Shown one piece after another: positions 1-14,800 of a stretch of DNA of 64,000 nucleotides. The notes beneath the pieces are model-generated. The model was given only the letters and a program-made list of their open reading frames with translations, did no database searches and had not been told where the DNA came from. Within the stretch, counting starts at the first letter, position 1; every line of letters begins with the position of its first letter. Source of the stretch: Suillus spraguei (Eukaryota; Basidiomycota; Agaricomycetes; Boletales; Suillaceae). Location: positions 1 to 64,000 of the forward strand of contig JABCPU010000357.1 of the NCBI GenBank assembly GCA_016800925.1, in the 5' to 3' direction. Position numbers and translations under genes: made by a program.

Positions 1-262
1 GAAGATGAGCTGCGGATGCTCTCCTCCTCGTTTTCGCAAACAAGCAAGATCTTCCCAACGCAATGAATGCAGCAGAGATCACTGATAAGCTTGGATTACA
101 AGCGCTTAGGCAGAGAACGTGGTATATCCAGGTTCGTCGTTTACTTCTCCAATCATCGGATCCGCTGACAGTAGACGCCGTTAGGCTGCATGTGCCACTT
201 CTGGTGATGGATTGTACGAGGGTCTGGAGTGGTTGGCGACCAACATTAAACGTCGGTCCTAA
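1..262 (+). CDS. ARF1: ADP-ribosylation factor (ARF) small GTPase, 3' end
   Basis: Only the last part of the gene is in the window. The translation shows the G4 motif NKQD, then [16 protein letters not shown] and QRTWYIQ, an intron at 132-184, then the G5-type stretch [19 protein letters not shown] and the stop at 260-262. This is the C-terminal third of an ARF1-type GTPase, which recruits COPI and other coats to Golgi membranes. The frame that reads EDELR at the window start does not continue into [10 protein letters not shown]: one base is missing near position 15 (GG where GGG is expected). I infer an assembly indel or a real frameshift; the rest of the visible exon is strongly conserved. 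The gene converges on SEC15. Confidence 0.85.
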
Positions 263-723
263 GCGATATGTGGCTTTCTGTCGTGTTTGGATCTTGCACA
301 CGCGTTGCCTTCCGATCCTTATGATATTGAAAATTATACGCCCGTCTGCTATTTCTTTACTCTGCCTTCGCTTAAGCTACCTCTTGAATTACCCTTTTTT
401 GTAAATTTTGAACCTTAGAGGTTGATATACACCGCTCTCGGCGGATCAGAAAGTTATGCATACCGCAAGGCTCGACGTAAAACAACAGCATTTGATATGC
501 ATCATCGGTTTTCTCCAGGAAATACCCGTCCAACGGCGTCCGCTTCCTTCCTCCGTCTCTCCCCTCTTTCTCGTGATTGGGCGTCACGCCGACTCGACCC
601 GTACCTGGTTAGTTTCTCGAGGAGTGTCTGGAGTCTCTTCGGTCGGACAACGGAATACGTTGTCTGCCGGACCTGCGGTACTAGATAGTCTTGTACGGCG
701 TCGTTTAATATGACCGACGCCAT
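263..723. other. Convergent intergenic region, ARF and SEC15 3' ends
   Basis: This stretch lies between two genes that end towards each other and should hold both 3' UTRs. The open frames in it overlap one another on both strands and resemble no protein I know. I see no RNA gene or repeat. Confidence 0.5.
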
Positions 724-3416
724 CTACAGCATTTGTAGTGTCAGCCAAGCCAGAAGGGAGGGTGGGTATACTTTTACCGAGTGAAGTTCAGCGAAGACCG
801 AGCTGAGATGGCCCCGGCCAATGCGGGTTAATTCCTGTTCCAGGAACTCTATATCCACCAAAACATTTGAGATAGCGTTCTCGTTCATCGCCTGGACGTC
901 AGGCCCGATCATGAAGTTCTGGTGGCGAAAAACCATGAGCGCCACGTGCATGCTGATGAACCATCTGCTCACCATCAAGCACTCGGCGATATATCCAACT
1001 GCTCCTCGGTATGCCTCATCCTTGTATATCTCCTTGATGACGAGAGAGTCCACAACTGTCGTGAGCCAGTTGATAAGTTCACACAAGTATGTGCTAGGTG
1101 TGTCCTCGCGGAATTGCGGCGTCCAATCGTATTCTGCCAAATCAAAGAAGTCATCTAGTTTAGAGGTGATGAGACCCGTCACGCGGTTGAGGGCACGGGT
1201 GATAGTGTTGGCGAAAGAAGAGGAAGAAGATAGTCGGATAGCACCACCTCGTTGTGTTGACCTGATGGAAGGTGCTTGAGAGAGCTACAGGATGAATCAT
1301 AACGAGCACTTTACCGGAGACTCGTCAGCGAACGTTCCAATTCCGAACATGCAATCTCAAAATGCTCGAGATTTGAAACAATCTGAACGACTTGACTAAG
1401 TGTTGATGTGCTACTTAAGCACTTGGAAATGCTGTCGCTGATATGGTTTGCAAGTAGTTTGTCTAATGACTGTCCAATCAAGTTTGATTGGATTGACATT
1501 ATAATCCACAATATACTCACCTTGTTCAATAATTCATCAATATTGCCATGATGTTGTGATACTCCATCAACAAAATGATAAAACTTTTGTATGAAGTTTC
1601 GGATCTGCAAATACATAGTTAAAAATGAGCTTAAGAATGGTCTAGAAACAATAACACATTACATCGTGGCAGCATAAGAAGAAACCTCGCGACCATGGGA
1701 GACTGAGAGGGAGACCACTCCTATGGAACCCCTGAGCTACGTATTCCCAGAAGGTTGTGATGACATACTTTGAAAGAGTATCTTGTTCTGACGGATCCAG
1801 CCATACGACTGAAAGCACTGAATCCCTTTCTGCGGTATCGTAACTTGCATGGGGAGATGGTCATCTTGGAGGAAAATCTGGATTGTAAATCTTGAGCGTG
1901 ATCAGCAAAAGAAAAACCTTGCGCAACTTACACCATCGAACCCACGACTAAACTGGCCTTCAAGAAGACCGGCATATTGCTCAAACAGCGTAAGGATGAG
2001 TGAATGCAATGACTGGGTGGCATACGAGTAAGACTAGCAAAGCGGTCACTCTTTTGAATTTTTGTGATATTAATGTCAGATACATACCTCCAGCGTCGTG
2101 ACGAACCCAATGAGACATTCCTTGACCCTCAAAAAAGAATCTGGGTCAGTCTCGTTTGCCAAAGACGCTTCAACAGCTGATGAAAGGCGTGCAACTAGTG
2201 CTTCCCATAACTCCTCGACCTCCCTCTGAGAGCGGAAGTTGCCAGTCGTCTCAAGAACATGCGATTCTATGATAAAAAATCCGCATATTCCTGAGTTAGG
2301 CTGACCAGGGAGGCAAGCGGAAGCGGATTCGGTAAAATAAGGTCTGATTGCGCCTGCATTTTAGATTGAGTTGGTGACAAGAGAAAGCAAAACACTTCCG
2401 CACTTTACGATCTGCTTGGTAAGATCTTCTCAGGTCATCAATTGAATCCAACGTCGTGTAGATATGTATGCACTGGTAAAGAGGCGTGAAATCAACCTTT
2501 AATTTCTCGTTATCGAGAACATTGGCTAATTGCAATATGTTAATCACCCGATTGAAATTGGGGTAAGGATAGAACTCACTGTCGGACCGTTCTTGAATCA
2601 CCATTTCCACTGCGCTTCCAACACGGCTCAACCTCAGCATAGGATCTTTCTCTCGACGTGATCTCCACTTGCGCGTCCGGTAGTCCATTGCTCTAATGCC
2701 AATTGTCCAACTAGCACACTGACATTCCGAATCTCCAGTAACCATTGTTTCATAGAGGCCGTCACCGCATTCTGGATTTGAATACGCAGAGAAGGTAGAG
2801 AAGACAGGAGATACTGGTAGAATGGCGTCTGGGACAGCGAATTCGAAGGCAGACTCTGTATGTCTTCTAATGACTATTGGTTCCTTTCAGTCACCTTACG
2901 GGCCACAGTAGTGACATTACGTACCCGCAGGGCGCTCCAATACTTCCCCTCCTTGATCAATTCGCCGATTCGATTCACAACGTCCAGGACTTTCAAACAA
3001 GCTTGCAGGGTATCAATTGCTTCATCAAGTTTAGCTGCCGTCTTCTTTGACTGTAGTAAAGTTCTTTTCTTCTCTACCAAGCCTCGACCGACCTGAGATA
3101 CGCTGGCGTCCAAAGTTGTGATCTTATCCCTGAGGTTATTAGTATATGATTTGACTGTGAAAAGAGTTGAAGCGGAGGTAATAAATTCTTGATAGTTGTC
3201 TGTGCATATCTGCTCGATCTCGCTGTCCTTTGTTGCAATGAGAGCCTGAAGATTACGTAGGTATGCTTCCTGCTGACGGTTCGCATGAATCTGCTTGATG
3301 ATAGGTCCGAGTTGTTCGAGGTTCTCGGAAGATGAGGACGGATCAAGAAGATGTATTTGTTGCAGCTGCTGGTCGATGTTCTCTTGGGTATATTGTGGGC
3401 GCCTTTGAGGAGCCAT
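724..3416 (-). CDS. SEC15: Exocyst complex subunit Sec15
   Basis: Sec15 links the Rab GTPase Sec4 to the exocyst that tethers secretory vesicles at growing hyphal tips. The N-terminus (MAPQRRPQYTQENIDQQLQQ, start at 3416) leads into a coiled-coil segment (YLRNLQALIATKDSEIEQIC, then LRDKITTLDASVSQVGRGLV). The conserved block TRKWRSRREKDPMLRLSRVG follows, then GNIDELLNK and SLDKLLANHISDSISKCL. The C-terminal helical domain (FFDLAEYDWTPQFREDTPS, later FLEQELTRI) ends at the stop at 724-726. Several short introns separate the exons. At about 2689-2693 the frame breaks by one base between LLEIRNVSVLVGQLAL and AMDYRTRKWRS (GAGCA where GAGGCA is expected). Both sides are well conserved, so this is either an assembly error or a recent lesion. 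Confidence 0.88.
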
Positions 3417-4131
3417 GGGTGCAACTAACTGCTAATAGAATATCATGTCCCAATTTGGATGCCAGGCTGATGTTGTTTGGCAACAGCCTCTGATCCAAAC
3501 AACTTGAGCTCAAAACGGCTATTCAACCTTGTCGCAGGTCTGACTCGGACTTGGAGGTCTAGCAGCACACATCCATACAGGGTATGATATGAGACCATGA
3601 TATGGGTGATTTTACTGGTGCTACGAATGTGCTTACGAACAAATTGTCTGGGCCGTCAACCCAGTGTCATCCAATCCAAACGCTGTTGCACTCAGGCTGT
3701 CAGTCAATGTCAATTCCTGCACCGCCCGCGAGCAGTATCATATCTCCTACTGGGACAACTGACCCCCAAAAAATCTTAATGCTATGTCAGCACACCAAGA
3801 CAATGCAGTTAAGCAGAGTTTGCGATGACATCGACAATATGATGGTCGGGTCGTGTATCACTGCATGCAACATGCCATAGCGGTGACAATAGTACTCAAG
3901 GACATCACACAAACAACCAAACCCATAGTCTTCATCATCTCCCTCACAGTAAGCTCGGCCGAAGTCTAGCCGAGACCCAGCTGATGGACACGGTCAATTA
4001 AGTTAATTTTGGGGTCTGAATCAGCTGATGCTTATTCCAGGGTGGTAATGACACAGAAATTGCAGCATGACTCCTCAAGCACGCTCAACAAACCTTGACT
4101 CATCTATCATCTCATATTTCGATTAAGAAAG
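3417..4131. other. Divergent upstream region of SEC15 and HAD phosphatase
   Basis: About 700 bp separate two divergently transcribed genes and must include both promoters. Small open frames exist at about 3597-3880 but show no recognisable motif or codon pattern. I see no repeat or RNA gene. Confidence 0.4.
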
Positions 4132-5228
4132 ATGGAAACTCTCACTTTTCACGTGGATGCGGTGTAAGCCAAAGTTAAACCGTCTAGGAGACAAATCTGA
4201 ACAGTATCATACACAGCTTGTTTGATATGGACGGTACCCTGGTAGATTCGACAACAGGTGTGATCGGAGCCTGGGAGACGTTCGCTGAGACATATTCCGG
4301 CCTAGATATTCAAAATATCTTGAGTAGTGAGTAGTTTTTAGGCGGAATCTTCTGTTGTAATCTAAGCCGCCTCTCTTCACAATTAGGTGCACATGGTGTT
4401 AGGACTATCGACAATCTGAGGAAGTACTGTGGGCTTACGTCTGAAGCGGAGCTTGAGGTGCGCAATTCCTAAGTGGATCCATGCGTGATACTGATTTCTG
4501 TCCACCAACAGAAAGAGGTTGCACGATTCGAACAGGCCATCGTTGCCTCCTCCACAGCTAATGGCAGAAAGGGTATCACCCTTTGCCTGGAGTTCGCTCC
4601 ATTATAGATGAAGTGAATTTCATTTCATTTCATACTACTTCCAGTGCACTTAATTGCTGATTGTTACAAAGCTTGCTCCCGGAAAGAATAACCCCAAGCC
4701 ATGTTGGGCTATTGTAACATCTGCAACTCATGCTTATGCATCAGCCGCTCTAAAGATCGGTGGGATCCCGATCCCAGATGCCTTTGTAACTGCTGAAGAC
4801 GTCACACAAGGGAAACCCCAGTGCGGAATAGTGCCATGTGTTGAAACATTCAGAACTGATTGAACACCTTCTAGCCCTGATCCATATCTTCTTGGTGCAC
4901 AGAAATGCGGAGTTTCTCCGGGAAAGTGTCAGTAATTGTGTTAGGACAATGTTGAGGACATTGACACGTCCTATAGGTCTTGTTGTTGAAGATGCTCCGT
5001 CAGGCGTAGCAAGTGGTCTTGCCGCTGGGTGTGCTGTAATTGGATTAATGACATCGCACACCAAAGAACAAATGGAAGCCAAACGTCCAACATATTTAGT
5101 TGAGAACTTGTCTAGGTGCGTGATAACGGTTAGAAATTCATCGTGTATTCAAGCCTTCTCATTATCGTAGCGTGTCAATGAAGATGGGGGCAAATGGTGG
5201 CATAGATGTTGTTATCAACATAGATTAG
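4132..5228 (+). CDS. HAD-superfamily phosphatase, GPP/DOG type
   Basis: The family dephosphorylates small sugar phosphates such as glycerol-3-phosphate or 2-deoxyglucose-6-phosphate. Exon 1 is 4132-4163 (METLTFHVDA); exon 2 begins at 4217 and gives HAD motif I, LFDMDGTLVDST. Later exons give AHGVRTIDNLRKYCGL, LPGVRSIIDE, motif II in WAIVTSATHAYAS, PDAFVTAEDVTQGKP, DPYLLGAQKCGVSPGKC and motif III/IV VVEDAPSGVASGLAAG. The last exon reads SVSMKMGANGGIDVV to the stop at 5226-5228. Six short introns are needed; some have GTGCG donors. In the fourth exon, near 4582, one T is missing between GRKGITL and PGVRSIID, which shifts the frame. The rest is intact, so an assembly error is as likely as a pseudogene. 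Confidence 0.82.
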
Positions 5229-5548
5229 ATGGATTTCATGGGCGAAATAGAGTTTACAAGGCAGATGGAACTATTGGGTCCTGGCACCCGAATAGTTGAA
5301 AAATAATGAACCTTTCTAGAAGTCTCACTGTCAAAAGCACCATCGGGGACAAGTTGAATCGACAATTCAAAAGACGCGTCTTAGCGAGCGGCGGCACTAC
5401 GGCAGGGTGGATCCTACCACAAGGTTGTTAGCAGGTTAACGCTCAATGACAAAATCCACGTGTCTATTATGAGTCAAGGGATTGGCAGACATGTTACTCT
5501 CTCAGATCTGACCTAGAAAGACTCAATTGCAACTCGCATCCACGAAGA
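5229..5548. other. Intergenic region
   Basis: I see no coding sequence, RNA gene or clear repeat between the HAD gene and the decayed WD40 gene. Confidence 0.4.
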
Positions 5549-7156
5549 CCATGTAGCCTTTCAGGCGCCTACCCAGTCCACTAGAAAGGGAAAACGTCGA
5601 GCTCAAACAACGTTTGAGGGTTATGAAGACTGGGTGCATGGCGGGGCTGGCATCTCCTCATCACCGCCTCAACTGACAAAACTCTTTGACTGTGGGATCT
5701 AATCAGGGGACAACAAGTTGGGATACCTTTGTTGGGTCACGACGACGGAGTTTGGATGGTTGCAGCATCTCCTGATGGGTGCTGGATTGGAGCGGCGGAC
5801 GGAAGTATTCTGGTGTGGAAAGTGGCGACAAAAGACGCGTGTCCGTCTCGTTCAAAGGACATAAGAGGGGCGTTTCGAGCGTCGTCTTTGCGCCGGAGAA
5901 CAAAACATTCGCAATGGTGCATCGGACGACAAAACGGTATGCGTTTGGCTGAGCAGGACAGGGGACATCATCCTTGGACCACTCCAGGTGGGCAGTCAGT
6001 GTCATACTTTTTCAATGGAGCAGGCTAGCAGCAGGAACCGGGAAGCATATCATCATTTGGAATACGTCAAATAGAACAGCAGGTAGCGGTCGTTGCATTT
6101 ACTCTAGATGGTCTCCGTCTGGTCAATGGATGCATTCACGATATCCGAATCTCGGATGCTGCAACCGGAGACATCATCAAACAGTTTGAGGCGCACACTG
6201 AACGCTTTCAATCATTAGCCATTGCTCCCGTTCGAACCTATTTGCGAACCATTGAAACATCCTGATGCGGTGTGCTGCGTGGCTTTTTCCGATGACAGTC
6301 AGCTTGTCGCGACTGGTTGTGACGATGCGCTTCTTCAAGCGATCCAGATAAAGAGTCCAAACAAGTGAGCAAGTTATTTATCCCATCGATCATGAAATAA
6401 CGTTAATGCTAACCTGACAGCTCCAAAAGGTTCCATCATCCCCCACACTCATTGTACACGCTGACTCTTAACGATATACAGGATGACGGTCATCGCCATC
6501 GTCCCTCTCTACCCGATTGTATGTACCATTCGGTGTTTACACTCGTCTTGTTGTACTATCCTTAATTTTACTCCCGCAGGAAATCATTCCGCGGCGACCA
6601 GTACGTACTGGAGTCCACACGGGTTCTTTGATGACATCATGATGTCAATCCTCGCGTTTAATTAGCTCAGTGCATGACTAAGTGCCTGTCTAGGTCGAAA
6701 GAACTTGTTCACCCCGCCGGTTCGCGGATGGAGGTTCACAGCACTCTGGACCTCGTCAGCCGTCTCGCATTTCGCAGGCAGTTGCAACAAGCACAACCCG
6801 AGGAGCAACGTTCACGCGACTGGAACGAACTCTTGCAATTCCTGCGACAGCGCCTTTCCTTCCGCAGATCAAGACTCAGCCAAGAGTCACAGGAGGTTGA
6901 AGTCGCACTCGGACGTAAATTCACTGTAATATTTATTCCTCCTACTATTCTTGCCGAATGATGCTCACAGCGTCTTACTGTTGTCAAACTGCCAGAATAC
7001 AAGAAAGTCAATGACACCCGACATTTACCTGGAGTGCAGTCAGGTGTGTCGCAGAGTACAACCGCGAACAACGCAATGTCCGAGTCGTCTGACATCGATT
7101 GGTGTGCATTGGTGCAAGGCCTTTTTATGCTATTACTCGTGCTGGTCTCATGGTAG
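5549..7156 (+). pseudogene. WD40-repeat protein, decayed
   Basis: The fragments match the expanded WD40-repeat protein family of Agaricomycetes. Readable pieces in changing frames include TTFEGYEDWVHG, LGHDDGVWMVAASPDG with ILVWKVATK, VSFKGHKRGVSSVVFAPENK, DAATGDIIKQFEAHTERFQS and HPDAVCCVAFSDDSQLVATG. The C-terminal tail SSDIDWCALVQGLFMLLLVL, ending at 7154-7156, has the hydrophobic end usual for this family. No set of introns joins the pieces, because stops and one- or two-base shifts fall inside the blades. I call it a pseudogene, though clustered assembly indels could contribute. Confidence 0.7.
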
Positions 7157-7570
7157 ACTGAGGATGGATGTTCACGCTGAGATCACACGCTGGGGCTCAT
7201 AGTCACAGCTGGTTGTGCACCCAACCGAATTTCCTGCAATTTGAACTATACAGTGTATCACGTCAAACTTGAATGAGTCTAGTTCTGGTTCTTCGTGGGC
7301 GTTCACGTCGCACGAACTCTGTCACCACTTCTCGAGTGATTTACACAGGAAATTATATTCTGTTCCACCCATGTAGAAATTCATGTACTATCAAATATGC
7401 GAGTTGAAAAGCAAATATGATATGTTAGATCCTGTTGGATGGAAGAATGTCCCGGATAGAAGGACGGAAAAAATATCAGGAAGACGCGCGAAAGCGATGG
7501 AAACAGTGCAACAAGAAAAGAAAAGTTTAAGAACAAGGATATGGTCTCCCTTCCCAGAATGATAGACCAT
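7157..7570. other. Convergent intergenic region
   Basis: This contains the 3' flank of the first alpha-tubulin gene (minus strand) and the end of the WD40 remnant. No gene, repeat or RNA is visible. Confidence 0.4.
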
Positions 7571-9470
<1,900 letters not shown>

Positions 9471-9839
9471 GATGAATCGTTAAAAAGAGCTGATGACTGG
9501 TATACCGGTTTGTCGTGAGGGAAGGGAACAGAAGTCACTGAGCCAAATGTTGCTACTTCAAGTGTTCAAAATTTCTTGAAAAGAATTTCTCAATATGGAA
9601 ATATTCTTGGAGACGACACGGACCCTCCGGCGCTTGATAATAGCCTTCCCGCATTGCATCCGAATAGACCAATGAAAGATATTCGTAATTCGTGTTCCAG
9701 GTAAAGTGCGAAAAAAAACCTCGAGGATAAGCGGGATGTAATGGTAATGGACGGTATACGTAAATCATGATGGCAATGATAAAGAAATTATGCGAGAACA
9801 AACTTCCGAGAACGAGGACCACAGGAGGATTACATGCAT
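9471..9839. other. Spacer between tandem alpha-tubulin genes
   Basis: This is the promoter of the downstream tubulin copy plus the 3' end of the upstream copy. There is no coding signal of its own. Confidence 0.5.
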
Positions 9840-11574
9840 CTAGTACTCGCCAGCTTCCTCAACATCAGCCGAGTCGATACCGACTTCCTCGTAGTCTTTT
9901 TCAAGAGCAGCAAGGTCCTCGCGAGCTTCCGAGAACTCACCCTCTTCCATACCTTCACCAACATACCAGTGAACAAAGGCGCGTTTCGAGTACAGAAGGT
10001 CGAATTTGTGGTCGAGACGACTCCATGCGGTTGAGATGGCAGTGGTGTTTGATAACATGCACATGCTACGAGAGACCTTGGCAAGGTCGCCGCCAGGAAT
10101 GTGAGCAGGTGGCTCGTTGCAGATACCAAGTTTGAAACCGGTGGGACACCAGTCAACAAACTGAATCGTGCGCTTTGTCTTGATGACACTGACAGCTGCA
10201 TTGACATCCTTAGGTACAACATCGCCACGGTAGAGGAGAGCACAGGCCACTATAGCCGCATAAGTAAATGGGATCCGCAATTAAGAGTGGACTCTTACTG
10301 TATTTGCCTTCTCTGGGATCACACTTCACCATCTGACTACCTGTTTCAAAGCACGAGAAAGTCATATCAGCAACAGAGTTCTGTTCATGGTGTGCTTTCT
10401 CCGCTGAAATGATGGGCGCAAAGGTGGCAAGAGGGAAATGAATACGCGGGAAACTGACAGAAGGATTAAATGTGAACTCATAATACTAGCAGTGATCCAA
10501 CTTACGGAACAAGGTTGGTCTGGAACTCGTTCAAATCAACATTCAACGAGCCATCAAAGCGCAAAGATGCTGTTATCGACGAAACAACTTGTGCGATCAA
10601 TCGGTTCAAGTTCGTGAAGCCAGGAGAGGAGATGTTAAGGTTCTTTTTGCAGATATCGTAGATTGCCTCATTGTCCACCTAAATTCATGGTAAGAGAATG
10701 CAATACAAAAATCACGTAAACTTTACCATAAATGAGCAATCAGAGTGCTCGAGAGTAGTGTGCGTCGTCAACACCGAGTTGTAAGGTTCAACCACAGAGT
10801 TGGCCATTGTTGGAGCGGGGTACACGCTGAACTCAAGCTTTGACTTTTTACCATAATCAGTTGACAGGCGCTCCAAGATAAGAGCACCAAAACCAGATCC
10901 CGTTCCACCACCGAAGGAATGGAAAACGAAGAAGCCTTGCAGACCATTGCAATTGTCCGCAAGACGGCGAACCTTGTCCATAACTACATCGATCTGTTCC
11001 TTGCCGATAGTGTAGTGACCACGGGCATCTAGAGCACTAAATATAGCTACATTTCAAAACAATGCTGACGAAGGACTCACAGTTGCTGGCGGCATCTTCC
11101 TTGCCGGTGACGAGGGTCTCTGGGTGGAAGAGACTCCTATAAGTGCCCGTTCTGACCTCATCGATCACATTCGGCTCCAGGTCGATGTAGAGTGACCGTG
11201 GAACGTGCTTGCCTGACGAGGTCTCCGAGAAGAAAGTGCTGAAGCCATCATCATTGGCAGAAGGAGATCCTTCGACCAGACGGCCATCAGGCTACAATAA
11301 AAATTTGAGCAAAAGCGCGGGAAATCCATAGGGAAGATAATTACGCTGAGACCGTGTTCAACGGTGTACAATTCCCCTGTAAACGTATATAATCAACAAT
11401 CAGAACTTGAATAGGGTGAAGTTAGGGCGAATTGCATGTGGCTGGCACGCGCCAAATGTTGAAATGAAAATAACCAAGGCGATTGTACATATGAAAAACG
11501 GCGGGACACTTACAACAGGCATTTCCGATTTGAACACCGGCTTGGCCGACGTGGACAGAGATGACTTCACGCAT
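9840..11574 (-). CDS. TUB1: Alpha-tubulin, upstream copy of a tandem pair
   Basis: The start at 11574 reads [20 protein letters not shown]. The exons then give [40 protein letters not shown], the GGGTGSG signature, and [18 protein letters not shown]. The C-terminus is acidic ([10 protein letters not shown]), with the stop at 9840-9842. The sequence matches canonical fungal alpha-tubulin better than its downstream neighbour does, so this is probably the main housekeeping copy. Introns fall at similar places in both copies, which points to DNA-level tandem duplication. Confidence 0.95.
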
Positions 11575-11887
11575 TATTTCTGGAAAATTTGGGCTATGAA
11601 GTAGAATGATTGTATATCAGCAATCATACGACACGGAAAGACGCGTCTAAAAAGCTTACTAGTTTGGACGGGAGGCGAGGATGGGGTGATGGTCCAGATC
11701 AAAGGGCGAAGGGTTAAAAGTGCGACAAACACATGGCGCTTACTTAAGCCAACTGTTCTCACGCCTTACATCAGTACACAGTTTGGGTGAACATGTGTTG
11801 TCCTTCCGGTGAGTCTTTACAGACAAATCCAAGCGTCCGCTTTTAATAATTACTCAATGTGATCATCAAACCCTGCACTCCTCTCCA
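11575..11887. other. Intergenic region, tubulin promoter and hydrolase 3' flank
   Basis: This is the upstream region of the canonical alpha-tubulin gene. No further feature is visible. Confidence 0.4.
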
Positions 11888-14800
11888 CTAGTTACCTATT
11901 ACTGCGGCCGACTTCACAGTGCTAGCAGCCTTATCTTCAGTCTCCATAAGTGCATTCTCTACGCGTCGTGTGTCATCCGCAGCTTTCGCGGCAACTTTAC
12001 GCCCAAAGTAACTGGAGCTAGATTAGTGTACTGACATACGCGAATCCGAAGGTCAGATTACCTCACAATGAACTGCCACATTCGCATTCCGTGAATGTAT
12101 CGCATACCAGTATGCACCTGCTGCTCTGAAACCGACTGTCTAGGAGGTCGGAATGGGGTATTTAAAGCGGCAAGCACAACGTCCACTTTTTTTCACTCTC
12201 GGAATGGTCTTGTGGGTTACTGGCGCTGTGTGATAAATATTCTTCTTAAGCAGGGCAAGCGCTTCTCCCTATAGCTGCACAGTAAACACCTGAAATCTTA
12301 ATGGCAAAGCTTACTTACTGTGTCTCGTCTCCCAGCAATAGCTGTAGGTGGTGGCCGTTCGTCCACCAGGTCTAAAGGGCCCCATCTTCTGTCCTCTTGA
12401 ATAGCCCCATGTGCAACATTCGACCTCCCGACCACTGGCCTCTGAACAAAATTATCCTCTTTCGCCAGTAAGAGGCCCCGTAGTCTTGCATTCTTAATCA
12501 TGGAGTCGGCCTTTGCTTCAAACGTTTTCCTGTTCTTCATTACCTTGGTTGCGCGGTACTTGAAACGCCTGTCCCACTCCTCTTGGCCTTCTAGCCACTT
12601 GAAAAGAGTCTCTTCCTTGATGATGCCAATCTCTGATGGCCTCAGCTGTAGAGCTGCAATATCCTCTTTCGATTCCATGGAACGAACTTGGCCATGGATA
12701 TCTACGCGCTCACAAATCATCAGCGTGTCTCCCTGTCAAAGGTGGGCATCTCAGTGACAGAAAGGTCACCGAGTGAGTTCTCACTGATTGGTTATTCATG
12801 GCGCCCGACGGTACGTCAGGCTCAGGCGTTCTCTGCAGGGCAGGGAACGGATTGCGGTCAAGTTGCTCTGCTGAACATTGGGTAACACGTTTCGCAAATT
12901 CCGCAATAGAATGGTAAGCATAGTCCGCCTATTCAACTCATCAGCAAATGAGATATAAAATCATAATTATCTTACACTAGTCGTGAACGTGAAGACTGTC
13001 AAAACATGACACATCCCTGGAGCCTTTATTTTAACAAACGGTCTCAAATGAAGAGGAGTAAACGTACCATCATACACTTGGAGATGGACTTTGGTGGGCG
13101 TAGAAAATTTATGTACATTCTCTCTCTGCCTCAATCCATCTCTAATTACACCCTCTCGTACAGGGTACTTAGCTGGATCAGCTGCCTTATGTGCCATATA
13201 TATTATTTCGTCGCGAAGCACTTCACCATCGCCTGCCAAATATACAACGGGCAAAGATTGCCTAAGGAAGCTTGAAGAATAGGTGAGACTAAAGGATGGG
13301 ACAATTGCCTTCGTGGGTAATAACCGTCAATGAATGTTAAAATGGGATGAAGAGGTATCTCACTCTGTGGTAGCATAGTGCTGGATTTGCGACCGTAATT
13401 CCAGCGGGACGTCGCGAGGATTTTTCATGAGCACCTTCGGAGGGTTGGGCTGCCAAAAATTGATGTCATCTAGATCAGGGATTGAATCCGAACTAGCTCC
13501 GTGCCCATTGTTCACAACAAGTTCATCTATAGGCATTGTATTGCTTGGGTTTTTGTTCTGGTTCCGGCGTCGCCCGTGCCCTCTGCCAGCGGGATTACAC
13601 TTCCCTCCAAACAATGATGCTTTCTCCTGGGGAACGGTTAATGCGGAACTGCTTGACGTTTCTTGCTTAGAACCAACAAGCGTAGAATCACCATGCTTTC
13701 CGGTATCAGTGGGTGGAACCTGGGGAACGTCTCTTGTAACATTGTTATCGGCATCAGGAGTGTCCGCATGACATGGCTTCAGCAGTGGATCGGAGTGTAC
13801 ACGGGCGACGCGACCGCCTTCCTTGATTGGATCCATCGGCCACAACACAGAGGGTTTGTTCATAAATCCATGAGGAGGTATGATATCCTACTAGCCGAAT
13901 CAGAAAGCAATATCCTATAACACGCTCAAAACTCACCGTAGCCGTATTCGTATGAATACTAGGAAAACTGTGAGTCAAATCTACCCACGGGCTGATGAGC
14001 ACCGCTCCTGCTGGTAATGGTTGACCCAAATCCCGCAGTACAGTGAGCATTGTGAGACATAGTCCGCCACCTGCCGAATCGCCAGCAAAGACGATTTTTG
14101 ACGGATGAATGGGTTTATGGGCAGCGTCAGGAGGTGGCTGAATTAAGTAGAGATCTTCATACGAGGAAAATTCGGTCCTCGCGATTTCAATTTCAGAACT
14201 AAATAGTGATGAACTCACAAGCTGCGAGGACATCGTGTAGAGGGCATGGCCATGGGTATTGTGGTGCCTTCCTGGAGAGAAAGACTTTGTATAATATGAA
14301 CGCGATAAATGTTTAATGTTGACACCTACCGATAGTTGACGCTAAACGCACGCCCCCGAATTTTATGTGCTTGAAGGGAATAAGTAAAAATACCAGGAAC
14401 TTACACGGACATACCGTATTTGATGATTTGATAACGATGGGTATCTAAAGACAAGGTCAAGTCTGAACGTATATACAAGGTGGACTGATATTTACTGATA
14501 GACCCCCAATAGTATCCACCTCCATGAATGTAAAGCTTTAGTTACGGCGGTTAGAGAATGTGTCAAACAAAATCGGTAAACCTACCATCGTGGTTTCTAA
14601 TTGCTCCATCGACATTACAAGTTTTTCCTCTTCGCTGTACTTCCTCCCAGCATCTATGTGAACGCTTGAGGGACGCAAGTGTGATTTCTCGGCAATCCAC
14701 TCAGCATCAATACCATCTAAACCACGAATTTGCCACCACTTTTCACCTCCAACGACACGTTTAAGATCTTCGGGTCCAAACCATTGTATCAGGAGGTCTG

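Noticed and set aside
12298..12720. Separate hypothetical gene (MICERVDIHGQVRSMESKED)
   Set aside because: It joins in frame through a 52-nt intron to the hydrolase upstream, and downstream to the GMRMWQFIV exon, so it is the C-terminal domain of that hydrolase.
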